From: Nitrospira sp.
GTDB lineage: Bacteria; Nitrospirota; Nitrospiria; Nitrospirales; Nitrospiraceae
DNA length: 64,000 nt
Direction of reading: 5' to 3'
Assembly: GCA_005116745.1 (NCBI GenBank)
Contig: SWDS01000002.1
Coordinates: forward strand, 40,552-104,551
Shown here: piece after piece, positions 18,611-26,544 of the stretch
Layout of the letters: each line of letters begins with the position of its first letter
Position numbering within the stretch: position 1 is the stretch's first letter
Made by a program: the position numbers and the translations under genes
The notes under the pieces: model-generated
The model's database searches: none
What the model saw: the letters and a program-made list of their open reading frames with translations, nothing else
What the model was told of the DNA's origin: nothing

Positions 18611-19054
18611 ATGCAATACATGGTCGATACCAATATTTTCAACTGGCTGATTGATGGGACTTTGAGCACTGAGAATTTCCCCAAAGACGCCCATTTCGTT
18701 GCAACACATATCCAGCATGACGAGTTAAATAAGACCCGTGACTCCGCACGGAAGAACCAATTACTCGATCGGTTCAGCACTCTTGTCGATAGCACAGTTC
18801 CCACTGAGTCAACCGTCTTGGGCACTTCTAGACTTGGTTCCTGCAAACTTGGAAACGGAACTCTGTTTAACCAATTAAAGGCGGGTCTGGACTCGCGTAA
18901 TCATAAGAAACGAAACAACTCAGAAGACGCACTCATTGCCGAAGCAGCGATTGCGAATGGTCATACGTTAGTCACGGCTGATGAGGACTTACGTAATGTC
19001 GCAGAGAGGCATGGATGTGCTGTTACCACCTTGGATAAGTACAGATCCACGTAG
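18611..19054 (+). CDS. PIN-domain protein (putative ribonuclease)
   Basis: 147 residues with PIN acidic residues in order: Asp6 (VDTNIF), Glu38 (HDE), Asp106 (NNSEDALIAEAA) and Asp124/126 (TADEDL). PIN proteins are Mg2+-dependent RNases, often VapC toxins. No antitoxin-sized gene precedes it: the upstream 115 bp is the promoter region shared with the divergent SagB-type gene. It is either an orphan toxin, a solitary toxin with a distant antitoxin, or a housekeeping PIN nuclease. It is AT-richer than its neighbours. Confidence 0.8.
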   Translation: MQYMVDTNIFNWLIDGTLSTENFPKDAHFVATHIQHDELNKTRDSARKNQLLDRFSTLVDSTVPTESTVLGTSRLGSCKLGNGTLFNQLKAGLDSRNHKKRNNSEDALIAEAAIANGHTLVTADEDLRNVAERHGCAVTTLDKYRST

Positions 19055-19095
19055 CACTTTCCAGTGGCCATTATGAGCATCCTCCTCCAATAACT

Positions 19096-19518
19096 ATGCA
19101 ATTCGACGCAGCCCTTGCCGCACAAGACGCATTCAGCCGATCCGAGCCCGAACTTGGCTCAGATTGGGACCGCGCCGTTGAACTGGAAGACACCTTTTCT
19201 TCCAACGCCGGATCGACGGCTCGGGAAGCCTATGAAGGATTACTCGCACTCTCGTCCCGTCATCCCCAGGCCCATGTCTTCCAAGCCTTCTGCATCTACA
19301 TCACCTGGCAGCAGGTGACGGAAGAGACCATCGCCCATCACTTCCAAACCGGGATCAGACTATCGGAAACCTATCTTGCGTTGCAGGACGGTAAGGATCA
19401 ACAGGGCATCGCCTATGTGATGGAACTCTACGAGTCATTCCGAGCTGGGCTGGGATTGGAGGAAGAGGACGAGCTGCAAGTCGAGTTTAGGCGAGATACA
19501 CCCAAAGGTGGAGACTGA
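19096..19518 (+). CDS. Hypothetical protein, TPR-like helical
   Basis: 140 residues, acidic and mostly helical by eye, with a tetratricopeptide-like stretch (REAYEGLLALSSRHPQAHVFQAFCIYI). No signal peptide and no known family. It precedes a clear TPR protein by 88 bp across an inverted repeat, so the two may be functionally linked but not tightly coupled. Confidence 0.55.
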   Translation: MQFDAALAAQDAFSRSEPELGSDWDRAVELEDTFSSNAGSTAREAYEGLLALSSRHPQAHVFQAFCIYITWQQVTEETIAHHFQTGIRLSETYLALQDGKDQQGIAYVMELYESFRAGLGLEEEDELQVEFRRDTPKGGD

Positions 19519-19533
19519 CTCAAACCGTATCTC

Positions 19534-19600
19534 GTGAAGCGTCGTTCGTATTGCGCTTCGGATGTGGTTTCCATCCTGCGCTTCACGAATAACGCTTCAC
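19534..19600. repeat. Inverted repeat between two TPR-type genes
   Basis: The left arm GTGAAGCGTCGTTCGT (from 19534) pairs with the right arm ACGAATAACGCTTCAC (to 19600) with two mismatches. The GAAGCG/CGCTTC word also recurs inside the loop. It could act as a bidirectional terminator-like or REP-type element. A related GTGAAGCGTGAAGCGT word occurs near 17458 inside the SagB-type gene. Confidence 0.5.
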
Positions 19601-19606
19601 TATCCC

Positions 19607-20371
19607 ATGTCGGACAATCATAAACATCGCGCTCGCATTTTTCTTCATCGCGGCGATCTGGTCCAGGCTCGCGCTGCCTGGGAAGCGGCAGTCGCCGATG
19701 ATCGAACTCCCGGTAATCAGCAAGCACTGTCGGATTCTCTTGGGAACCTTGGCAACACCTGCGCCCTCATGAACGATTTTCCACGCGCAGAACAGTGCTA
19801 TCGGGAGGTGCTTCAGATTCAACGGACCGAGCGCAATCTCACCGCCGTAGCTCATACTCTGGTCAATCTGGGCAACCTGCATATCGCATCCGACCATCCT
19901 GAAAAAGCACGTCCCTACTATCTTGAGGCCATGGATTTTCTGCGCCAGTTACAAGACAACCGAGGACTTGGCATTCTCTACAACAATCTGGCGTTGCAAG
20001 AAGCTCGTGACGGTCAGTGGGAGCAAGCCGTGGCCTTATTTAAACTAGCGCTCGATCATCACCGAACGGTCGGCAACGAAGAAGGGCTCGCGGTCACCTA
20101 TAGCCAACTCGGCAAATGCTATCTCGATCAGGGAGACCACACCAGAGCCGAACGCTGCTTGAACAACGCCTCGGAACACTACATCAAACTCGGGAACGAA
20201 CCGGCGGAGGCCGCCGTTCTCCGCCTTCTCTCCAAGGTCTACGAGACGCGTCAGGACCATACCGCTGCTCGACGATGTCTTGAGCGTGTGGTGTCACTCG
20301 ACCAACACTATGCCTTGCCGGAGCTCCGCACCGACTCCGCCCATCTCTCCACGCTGCGCCAATCCGGATAG
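19607..20371 (+). CDS. Tetratricopeptide repeat protein
   Basis: 254 residues from the ATG at 19607 (MSDNHKHRARIFLHRGD). At least five TPR units are visible, e.g. LSDSLGNLGNTCALMNDFPRAEQCYREVL, then VAHTLVNLGNLHIASDHPEKARPYYLEAM, LGILYNNLALQEARDGQWEQAVALFKLAL and TYSQLGKCYLDQGDHTRAERCL. No signal peptide, so likely a cytoplasmic protein-protein interaction scaffold. Partner unknown. Confidence 0.85.
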   Translation: MSDNHKHRARIFLHRGDLVQARAAWEAAVADDRTPGNQQALSDSLGNLGNTCALMNDFPRAEQCYREVLQIQRTERNLTAVAHTLVNLGNLHIASDHPEKARPYYLEAMDFLRQLQDNRGLGILYNNLALQEARDGQWEQAVALFKLALDHHRTVGNEEGLAVTYSQLGKCYLDQGDHTRAERCLNNASEHYIKLGNEPAEAAVLRLLSKVYETRQDHTAARRCLERVVSLDQHYALPELRTDSAHLSTLRQSG

Positions 20372-20572
20372 CTCCCTGTGAATTTCTGCTCCATCGCTCG
20401 CTCATCAATTGCATCCTGCCATCGAGCATCCTTTTAACTCCCAGCAGAGCGCGAACCCCGCGCAGTTCCAGACAGAATTTAATCCTCTGCTCCCTTTGAG
20501 GCAGTACGCCTGAACACCTGTTGATCAAGTTCCATCTCGCATAAGCCGACAAGATAGTGACCTGGAGATCGT

Positions 20573-21175
20573 ATGGCTTCGCTCATTCGACGATTCACAG
20601 CCCTAGTATTCGGAACGATGATGACGGCGTCCTTCGCCCACGCTGGAGATGTCTCCCCCACGATCACGGTCGGCACACAGGAAGTCGGGCTCACCGCCGG
20701 CTACATGCTCTCGCATCGCCTCACCTACCTGCACAAAACTCAACAACACGGACCGGCGCTGATGCCATCCTGGATGATCACCCTGACCGATCCAGTGGGT
20801 GACGGCTGGTACCGTGGACAAGTCTCGCTCGGCGCAGAGATGGTCTACCTGGAGTTCCGAGAACCGTTGCTGACACACGGCATTGGGTTCACGCCGCGGA
20901 TCAAGTACACCTTCGTCGCCTTGGGCCGGCTACGACCGTATGCGGAATTCACCGGTGGACCGTTCTGGACCGATCTTGGGGGGCGGGTTCGAGAACAAGC
21001 CAATGAATTCAATTTTATCTTGTCGGGTGGCGTGGGTGTGTCATGGTTCATCACGCCGCAGGCCGCCATCAATGTCGGTTACCGCTTCCATCACATTTCT
21101 AATGCCGGTACAGCCTTTCCGAATCTTGGTCTGAACGCGAGCCTCCCCTTTGCGGGGTTTTCATTCTTTTTCTGA
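20573..21175 (+). CDS. Outer-membrane beta-barrel, lipid A 3-O-deacylase (PagL)-like
   Basis: 200 residues with a signal peptide (MASLIRRFTALVFGTMMTAS..AHAG). Alternating aromatic/polar strands end in FSFFF, typical of an outer-membrane barrel. The segment GYRFHHISNAGTAFPNLGLN matches the PagL catalytic region (His and Ser of HxSN, with Asn-Ala-Gly). PagL removes the 3-O acyl chain of lipid A. The PagL Glu was not located with certainty, so it may be PagL-related without activity. A lipoprotein gene follows after 13 bp, probably the same operon. Confidence 0.75.
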   Translation: MASLIRRFTALVFGTMMTASFAHAGDVSPTITVGTQEVGLTAGYMLSHRLTYLHKTQQHGPALMPSWMITLTDPVGDGWYRGQVSLGAEMVYLEFREPLLTHGIGFTPRIKYTFVALGRLRPYAEFTGGPFWTDLGGRVREQANEFNFILSGGVGVSWFITPQAAINVGYRFHHISNAGTAFPNLGLNASLPFAGFSFFF

Positions 21176-21188
21176 GGAGACGGCGATC

Positions 21189-21932
21189 ATGACGATGCCT
21201 ATGTTCCGATGGTCGGTCCTGAGCCTTGCTGGGTTCATGCTGTGCAGCATAACGGGATGCACCAGATGGATCGACGTCAAACCACCCTCTGTCGATTCCA
21301 AGGCGATCATGACGCACTCGCTCCCCAATGATGAACGGGTCCCGCTCGTGACCAACTCGTTTCACCTCTCAAGAAACGGGTCATCGCAATATCCCTCTGC
21401 CGACCTCGAGCGGCGGATCTTAAGCAGCATCCAGGAAACCAGTCTGTTTTCGACATTGACGCCGCTGGGAGAAAAGTCCGATTCACTGGGAGACAAGGCT
21501 GTCTCGGCACGCATTACCATCGAGGAAACCATCGAGCCTCACTCCTGGCTCGCGGCGTTCAAAGGTATCGTCATCGGAGCGTCCATGTTTCTCCTCTCGC
21601 CCTTCATTGACCTTGAATATGAGTATGCCGCAACCGTCGCCCTGGAGCTTGAACGGTGGGACGGCCACGTCACACGCTATGAGGGCCGCTCATCCGGCAC
21701 GGTTTATTACAAACTGTTCGGTGCCACACCGGTCATGATCGATGAGCTCAAGGGACACGTGACGGAAGCCTGCCTCACGGACCTGACTCAACAGCTCGTT
21801 CGAGACACCAACCTCTATATGGCTAGCAGCGCCCCGCTCCCGGACGCTGGCATTCGCATGGTGACGGTGAAAGCCAAAAGACCCGCAACCACACACCCCA
21901 CCCGTGCTCTTGTTCCGGTCACGACGCCGTAG
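21189..21932 (+). CDS. Lipoprotein of unknown function
   Basis: 247 residues from the ATG at 21189, chosen because GAGGAG lies at the right distance upstream; the frame is open to 21150. A lipobox LCSITGC follows a hydrophobic stretch. The body has VSARITIEETIEPHSWLAAFKG and a hydrophobic stretch IVIGASMFLLSPFIDLEYEY. It follows the PagL-like gene by 13 bp, so a role at the outer membrane is plausible. No family recognised. Confidence 0.65.
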   Translation: MTMPMFRWSVLSLAGFMLCSITGCTRWIDVKPPSVDSKAIMTHSLPNDERVPLVTNSFHLSRNGSSQYPSADLERRILSSIQETSLFSTLTPLGEKSDSLGDKAVSARITIEETIEPHSWLAAFKGIVIGASMFLLSPFIDLEYEYAATVALELERWDGHVTRYEGRSSGTVYYKLFGATPVMIDELKGHVTEACLTDLTQQLVRDTNLYMASSAPLPDAGIRMVTVKAKRPATTHPTRALVPVTTP

Positions 21933-22006
21933 CGAAACCAGATATTTCCCTCCAGCCACCGTTCTCATCTGGCCGATCCTGCTGTTCTAGTGGTATAGTG
22001 CCTCCT

Positions 22007-22321
22007 ATGGACATCGACGCGTTTCGCCAGATGGTCGCCAAGAACCCCAAGGGCTTCCTCGGTCGCTATGGGCTCGGCAATAAGATTCTTCAGGAAAACG
22101 GCAGCCTCGAAGAAGCGGTCGAACATCTGACGGTCGCCACACAATTGGACCCGACCCATGTAGCCTCTCACCTGGCTCTCGGCCGTGCGTTGATCCGACT
22201 GGGCAGAAATACCGAGGCCAAGCCTGTTCTGAATGCAGGCATCGAAGCGGTACGTTCTGGACGATCCAATGGCGGCAAGGACCTCGTGCCTGAGATGCAA
22301 GAGTTGCTACATGCACTATGA
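22007..22321 (+). CDS. Small TPR protein
   Basis: 104 residues (MDIDAFRQMVAKNPKG...). One to two TPR motifs are visible: FLGRYGLGNKILQENGSLEEAVEHLTVATQLDPTH and ASHLALGRALIRLGRNTEAKPVL. A GTG nine bases upstream is an alternative start. It is followed by the small 22354 gene and may form a short operon with it. Confidence 0.75.
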   Translation: MDIDAFRQMVAKNPKGFLGRYGLGNKILQENGSLEEAVEHLTVATQLDPTHVASHLALGRALIRLGRNTEAKPVLNAGIEAVRSGRSNGGKDLVPEMQELLHAL

Positions 22322-22353
22322 GGCATGCGCCTCTCCCCTAAAGGAGTCTCTCC

Positions 22354-22554
22354 GTGAACCTCGACAATGCCAGAAAACGAATTGAATCAGCCGTCACGCA
22401 ATATGGTCAACACGCTGCCCCGGCCATCGACCTTGTCATGGCAGAAGTGCGGTCTGATATGGGGGCCGGCGCATTCAATGAGTTGGTTGACGAGTTCGAT
22501 CTTGAGCTGACATACAATATCGCTCCAATGGAATCGGATCATTCTACGAGTTGA
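22354..22554 (+). CDS. Small hypothetical protein
   Basis: 66 residues starting at GTG with a clear AAGGAG ten bases upstream, which supports translation. Sequence is helical and acidic (NARKRIESAVTQYGQHAAPAIDLVMAEVRSDMGAGAFNELVDEFDLEL). No known family. It sits 32 bp after the small TPR gene. Confidence 0.6.
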   Translation: MNLDNARKRIESAVTQYGQHAAPAIDLVMAEVRSDMGAGAFNELVDEFDLELTYNIAPMESDHSTS

Positions 22555-22607
22555 GGTAGACTCCTCCTGCTCCCTCGTTCACCCGTGATGCTCACACGCT
22601 CCTGCCT

Positions 22608-23687
22608 ATGCCGCTAATCTGGGCTGCTATCTCAGGACATGGATTTGGGCACGCCGCGCAAGTCGTGCCGGTGCTCAACGCACTAGGCCGTCTCGTTCCG
22701 AACCTTCGAGTTCTTCTTCGCACCACCGTCCCCGCATCATTCTTCACAGATCGCCTCACGATTCCCTGGGAAACAAGCGCCGTCCAGCAGGACATCGGGT
22801 GCATTCAGAACGGCCCCATGACCATCGACGTGGAGGCGACCTGGCACCAATATCACCAATTCCACAGCACTTGGAATGATCGCCTTCACACTGAGATTGG
22901 CGCCATGCGTGCTGCCGCTCCGGATCTTGTCTTGGCCGATACTCCGTATTTGGCTTTGGCAGCGGGAAAGGCGGCTACAATTCCTACCATCGCGCTCGTC
23001 AGTTTGACCTGGGACCTTGTCCTATCCGACTACCAGGCCCCTCCATCGATTGATGGACGGACAATCATCCAGTCGATTCGACAGGCCTACGGCACAGCTG
23101 ATCTCGCGCTACGAATGACACCGGCTCCTACCATGACGATCTTCAAAAAATTGATCGACATTGGACCGATCGCCGAACCGGCTCCTTCAGCTCGCGGACA
23201 ACTCACCGAGTTCCTGAAACTAGCGCCTGGAGAACGCACCGTGCTCATCGGATTCGGCGGTATTCCGCTGGATTCACTCCCGTTCGACCGGTTGGAATCA
23301 CTCACCGGCTATCGATTCCTCTTCGACGGTTCAGTTCCACCAGCAAGCAAGCGATTAGCCTCCATCACATCACTCCCCTTCTCTTTCAAGACATTGATGG
23401 CCTCAGTCGATATCCTCACGACAAAACCAGGCTACGGGACCATGATCGAAGCGGTCGCCTTACGCACTCCCCTGGTGTATATACGCCGGTACAACTTCGC
23501 CGACGAACAGTCTCTGGTAGACTATCTGCATCAGTACGGACGAGGCGTTGAACTCTCTATGAGCGACTTCTCACAGGGCCAGTGGTTGTCAGCGCTCAAC
23601 AAGGTTCTTGACCTCCCTCCAACCGTCGCACCTCCTCCCCTGACCGGGGCGAGCCAAGCAGCTACAGAGCTAGCAACGTTTCTATAG
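22608..23687 (+). CDS. GT-B fold glycosyltransferase-like protein
   Basis: 359 residues. The N-terminus WAAISGHGFGHAAQVVPVLNAL carries the Gly/His-rich loop typical of MurG-like and sugar-kinase-associated GT-B proteins. The C-terminal half has TTKPGYGTMIEAVALRTPLVYIRRYNFADEQ, the nucleotide-sugar binding pattern. It lacks a signal peptide. Acceptor and donor cannot be told from sequence. It stands alone after the small genes, with a palindromic repeat ~80 bp downstream. Confidence 0.75.
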   Translation: MPLIWAAISGHGFGHAAQVVPVLNALGRLVPNLRVLLRTTVPASFFTDRLTIPWETSAVQQDIGCIQNGPMTIDVEATWHQYHQFHSTWNDRLHTEIGAMRAAAPDLVLADTPYLALAAGKAATIPTIALVSLTWDLVLSDYQAPPSIDGRTIIQSIRQAYGTADLALRMTPAPTMTIFKKLIDIGPIAEPAPSARGQLTEFLKLAPGERTVLIGFGGIPLDSLPFDRLESLTGYRFLFDGSVPPASKRLASITSLPFSFKTLMASVDILTTKPGYGTMIEAVALRTPLVYIRRYNFADEQSLVDYLHQYGRGVELSMSDFSQGQWLSALNKVLDLPPTVAPPPLTGASQAATELATFL

Positions 23688-23764
23688 CAGGCTGCGGAAA
23701 AACTCATCTCGACCTGTGTCGTCATCACAGATATTGCGGTGTGAGACGACGTTGAATAGCCACG

Positions 23765-23888
23765 CAGGATGCGCAACAAGGCCGTCCAGCAAGGCCGCAG
23801 CGAGGAAAGAGGTGAATCGTACTCTGGGCCGTATGTTGAGCCTCTGAGCGATGCAAGAACGCCGCTGGCGGTCTTGTTCCGCATCCTG
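23765..23888. repeat. Dispersed imperfect-palindrome repeat, copy 1
   Basis: 124 bp. The left arm CAGGATGCGCAACAAGGCCG and the right arm ending TTGTTCCGCATCCTG are near-perfect inverted copies. The middle reads CCAGCAAGGCCGCAGCGAG and later GCCGCTGGCGGTC. A second copy with the same architecture lies at 42662-42786 and a partial one at 26511-26544. RNA from it would fold into a long stem, so it may act in 3'-end formation. Small ORFs inside it are not credible genes. Confidence 0.75.
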
Positions 23889-24289
23889 ATAAATCAGCTC
23901 ATCCTCGATCCCTGTGCCACGACGATCTTCTGCTCCATCGCTGCATCACACCTTCTTGATCGTTTCCAATCAGAACCTGACTCGCTTGTCTCTCAGCAGA
24001 CGTGAGGAACGTGGGCTCCTATGTTCCCGACAAAGCCGTCCCAATAACTACGGCCTCTCTAGCGCCCGACTCTTCCGCATAGAAGCTGACGCCCCTCGAT
24101 ATGCCGTTGCATGGATCGGCACCGGCGCCGCGACACAACCGACGTCATCCTTTCGCCAACAGATTTCGTGTTTTGAGCAGGTCACAACCCTCCGCATCTT
24201 TTTGTGCGATTTCTTCGTCGCGCGAATCGAGAATGCTATAGTCAAAACCGGTTAACGGATCATCATCTCGATCTCCAAAGCCACGTTCT
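23889..24289. other. Intergenic region upstream of the ECF sigma gene
   Basis: About 400 bp with no supported gene. It must contain the promoter of the sigma/anti-sigma operon; TATAGT near 24237 is a possible -10. I could not identify a matching ECF-type promoter. Confidence 0.4.
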
Positions 24290-24895
24290 ATGAATACAGC
24301 TTCTCAGTTCGCCGCCTCGACGATTGATCCCAAACTCGTGGCCCGAGTCGCCAAAGGCGAGCACCCTGCCCTGGGCCAACTCTACGATCAATCCAGTACC
24401 GTCTTATTCAGTCTGGCATTGCACATCCTCGGCAACCGGGAAGACGCAGCGGATGTCCTCCAAGAGATCTATCTCGATGTCTGGAGAAAGGTCGTTCGCT
24501 ATGATGTCGGTCGAGGCACCCCCATTACCTGGCTTATTACACTGACACGCAACCGGGCTATCGACCGATTGCAGACACGTGGCCCTCGTACTCCACGCCA
24601 CATCAGCCCGTCCATCGATGATGCCCGGACGAGCCCATTCGACGACCGCCAGAGCGATCTGTTTGATTCACAGACAGACCAAGCACTACGACACCTGATC
24701 AGAGAAGCCTGGGCAACCTTGCCGCAGAAACAACAACAAGCAATTGAGCTGGCCTACTATGAGGGCCTGCCCGATACAGAAATCGCAGTGCGGCTCAATC
24801 AGCCGGTCGAGGAGGTGAAGACCTCCATCGTGCTCGGCATGACGCACCTCCGCGAGGCATTGCACTCATATTGGGCACAGGATGAAGCGGTATGA
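24290..24895 (+). CDS. ECF-type RNA polymerase sigma factor
   Basis: 201 residues. Sigma region 2: LYDQSSTVLFSLALHILGNREDAADVLQEIYLDVWRK, with YDVGRGTPITWLITLTRNRAIDRLQ as the 2.3-2.4 region. Sigma region 4: LPQKQQQAIELAYYEGLPDTEIAVRLNQPVEEVKTSIVLGMTHLREAL. The form resembles SigK-type ECF factors. Its stop overlaps the next gene by 4 bp (ATGA), and that gene encodes a zinc anti-sigma factor, so the pair forms one module. Confidence 0.93.
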   Translation: MNTASQFAASTIDPKLVARVAKGEHPALGQLYDQSSTVLFSLALHILGNREDAADVLQEIYLDVWRKVVRYDVGRGTPITWLITLTRNRAIDRLQTRGPRTPRHISPSIDDARTSPFDDRQSDLFDSQTDQALRHLIREAWATLPQKQQQAIELAYYEGLPDTEIAVRLNQPVEEVKTSIVLGMTHLREALHSYWAQDEAV

Positions 24896-25545
24896 CACAT
24901 GACCAGTTAGAAGCCGCTGTCCCCATATACGCCGCCGGAGCGCTCGAGCGGGTTGAGCGACGGGCTTTGGAGACCCATCTGCTTTCAGGATGCAGCTCCT
25001 GCCACGCGACGCTGAAAGAGTATCAGTCGGTGGCGGTGACGTTACCGTTCGGACTCACCATCACACCTCCTCCTCGAGGCTTAAAAGGCAAGATTCTGTC
25101 GTCCCCTGTGTCGCCCCCTGCCACTGAGCCAGAAACCCAATCATCCTCTCAACCAAGCCTTCAGCCGGGTGAATGGATGAATCATCTCTTCCCACCGTCA
25201 TCCCCACCGGCCACATCATTCGGGTGGGCATTGGGAACGGTCATCGTGGTGGTCCTGATCATCCTGGTATTTTTTGGATGGAACTCCTCCACACACATGA
25301 CCGAAGATATGGAGAAGTTGGCTCAGCTGCAGTCTCAAGCAGAGGAAACAAGCTCTCAGCTGGCGGCGCTCCAACAGCAGCTCAGCGAACGCGAAAACAC
25401 ACTCGCCCAAACCCAAGAAGAACTGCAGCGCCGCATGGCTGAACTGGCAGAGGTACGAGATCAGTTGTTTCAGCGAGAAATCGAGCTAGAAGAGATAAAA
25501 GACCAACTGCCTCAACCACGTATCAAAACAACACCCATGCCCTAA
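24892..25545 (+). CDS. Zinc-binding anti-sigma factor with transmembrane helix and coiled coil
   Basis: 217 residues. The N-terminal anti-sigma domain has the zinc motif (His-x3-Cys-x2-Cys type: ETHLLSGCSSCHATL). A single membrane helix at residues ~104-126 (SFGWALGTVIVVVLIILVFFGW) is followed by a ~80-residue coiled coil rich in Gln/Glu (ESLQLSQAEE.. QLSERENTLAQTQEELQRR). The coiled coil lies outside the cytoplasm and may sense or dimerise. It should hold the sigma factor inactive at the membrane. Confidence 0.88.
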   Translation: MTHDQLEAAVPIYAAGALERVERRALETHLLSGCSSCHATLKEYQSVAVTLPFGLTITPPPRGLKGKILSSPVSPPATEPETQSSSQPSLQPGEWMNHLFPPSSPPATSFGWALGTVIVVVLIILVFFGWNSSTHMTEDMEKLAQLQSQAEETSSQLAALQQQLSERENTLAQTQEELQRRMAELAEVRDQLFQREIELEEIKDQLPQPRIKTTPMP

Positions 25546-25606
25546 TTACGACGGGTCGTCTCCAGCTCGTCAATTTTCCTCACTCCTGTCCCGCTCTCCA
25601 GCTCCT

Positions 25607-26155
25607 ATGCTAGCATGCACGATGACCATCAAGGACTCCACGACATCACCCTTGCTGCCGCCAGAACCGGACGATTCTTACTACATGGAGCTGGCTCTCC
25701 AGCAGGCCGCTCTCGCCCCGCAGGCAGGCGAAGTCCCTATCGGCGCAGTCCTCGTGCACAACCACGAAATGATCGCGGCCAGTCACAACTACCGAGAACT
25801 TTTACAGGATCCCACGGCCCACGCGGAGATGGTCGTGATCCGTAACGCGGCCGAACAGCTCCGAACGTGGAGACTGACGGACACGACACTCTATGTCACG
25901 CTGGAGCCCTGCCCCATGTGCGCCGGAGCGATCGTGCAATCTCGCATTGCGCGGCTTGTGTTTGGAGCCTGGGATCCCAAAGCCGGTGCGTGCGGATCGA
26001 TCTTTGATATTCCAGCCGAGCGCCGGCTCAACCACCGAGTACAGGTGATGGGAGGCTTGCTCGAACAGGAGAGCCGGAATCTCCTCCAAACGTTCTTTCG
26101 AGCCAAGCGAGGTGCTCTTTTGGAAAGTACCAGTCCCCCGAAGTCAGCCTCCTAG
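25607..26155 (+). CDS. tadA: tRNA(Arg) adenosine-34 deaminase
   Basis: Converts A34 to inosine in tRNA-Arg(ACG). Zinc/catalytic motifs are HAEMVVI (His-Ala-Glu) and EPCPMCAGAIVQSRI (Pro-Cys-x2-Cys), with GACGSIFDI downstream. An ATG at 25622 is an alternative start. 182 residues is slightly longer than the usual ~155-170. It follows the anti-sigma gene by 61 bp. Confidence 0.93.
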   Translation: MLACTMTIKDSTTSPLLPPEPDDSYYMELALQQAALAPQAGEVPIGAVLVHNHEMIAASHNYRELLQDPTAHAEMVVIRNAAEQLRTWRLTDTTLYVTLEPCPMCAGAIVQSRIARLVFGAWDPKAGACGSIFDIPAERRLNHRVQVMGGLLEQESRNLLQTFFRAKRGALLESTSPPKSAS

Positions 26156-26477
26156 CACCGTACTCTCGGCTGGAACAGGTCTTTTGTTAGGGTTGAATGA
26201 TCAAGCCGTCGCCACGATCATTGCTTTCGGCACCGGCGGGCTGTACGCGATGTTCACCGTGACAACGGGAGTCGGATTATACACTCGCCTGACCGGACGC
26301 TGGAATCCAGCACTTGGCCAGTTGAAACTTGGCCGCCCCTATGCGGTGTCGCCGGACGCCCCCTGGTGGCAACTCTGGGCCGTACCGTTGGTACTCGGCA
26401 GCATTCTGGGGTTGACCACACTCTATGTGCTGATCGGTAAAGTCCGGGGAACGGAGTCACCAGAATCATCCCCATGA
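26156..26477 (+). pseudogene. C-terminal fragment of an APC-type amino acid permease
   Basis: An open frame just after tadA (starting inside its 3' end at 26112) gives hydrophobic helices GLNDQAVATIIAFGTGGLYAMFTV and WWQLWAVPLVLGSILGLTTLYVLIG, joined by a loop with NPALGQLKLGR. This is the end of an APC amino-acid permease, with LGR before the last helices. The N-terminal ~350 residues are absent, so it is a truncated relic. Its last 51 bp recur at 30017-30067. Confidence 0.55.
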
Positions 26478-26510
26478 GGACAACAGCCTCTATCCTTCTC
26501 TTGAAAAGGC

Positions 26511-26544
26511 AAGAACGCCGTTGGCGGACTCTTTCACCATCCTG
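26511..26544. repeat. Dispersed palindromic repeat, partial copy 2
   Basis: The right half of the repeat seen at 23765-23888: AAGAACGCCGTTGGCGGACTC then CCATCCTG, ending exactly one base before the stop codon (26545-26547) of the large minus-strand gene. The left arm is shortened or absent. Confidence 0.55.

Noticed and set aside
23769..24005. Small frames inside the palindromic repeat and after it
   Set aside because: They arise from the repeat sequence itself; no ribosome-binding site.
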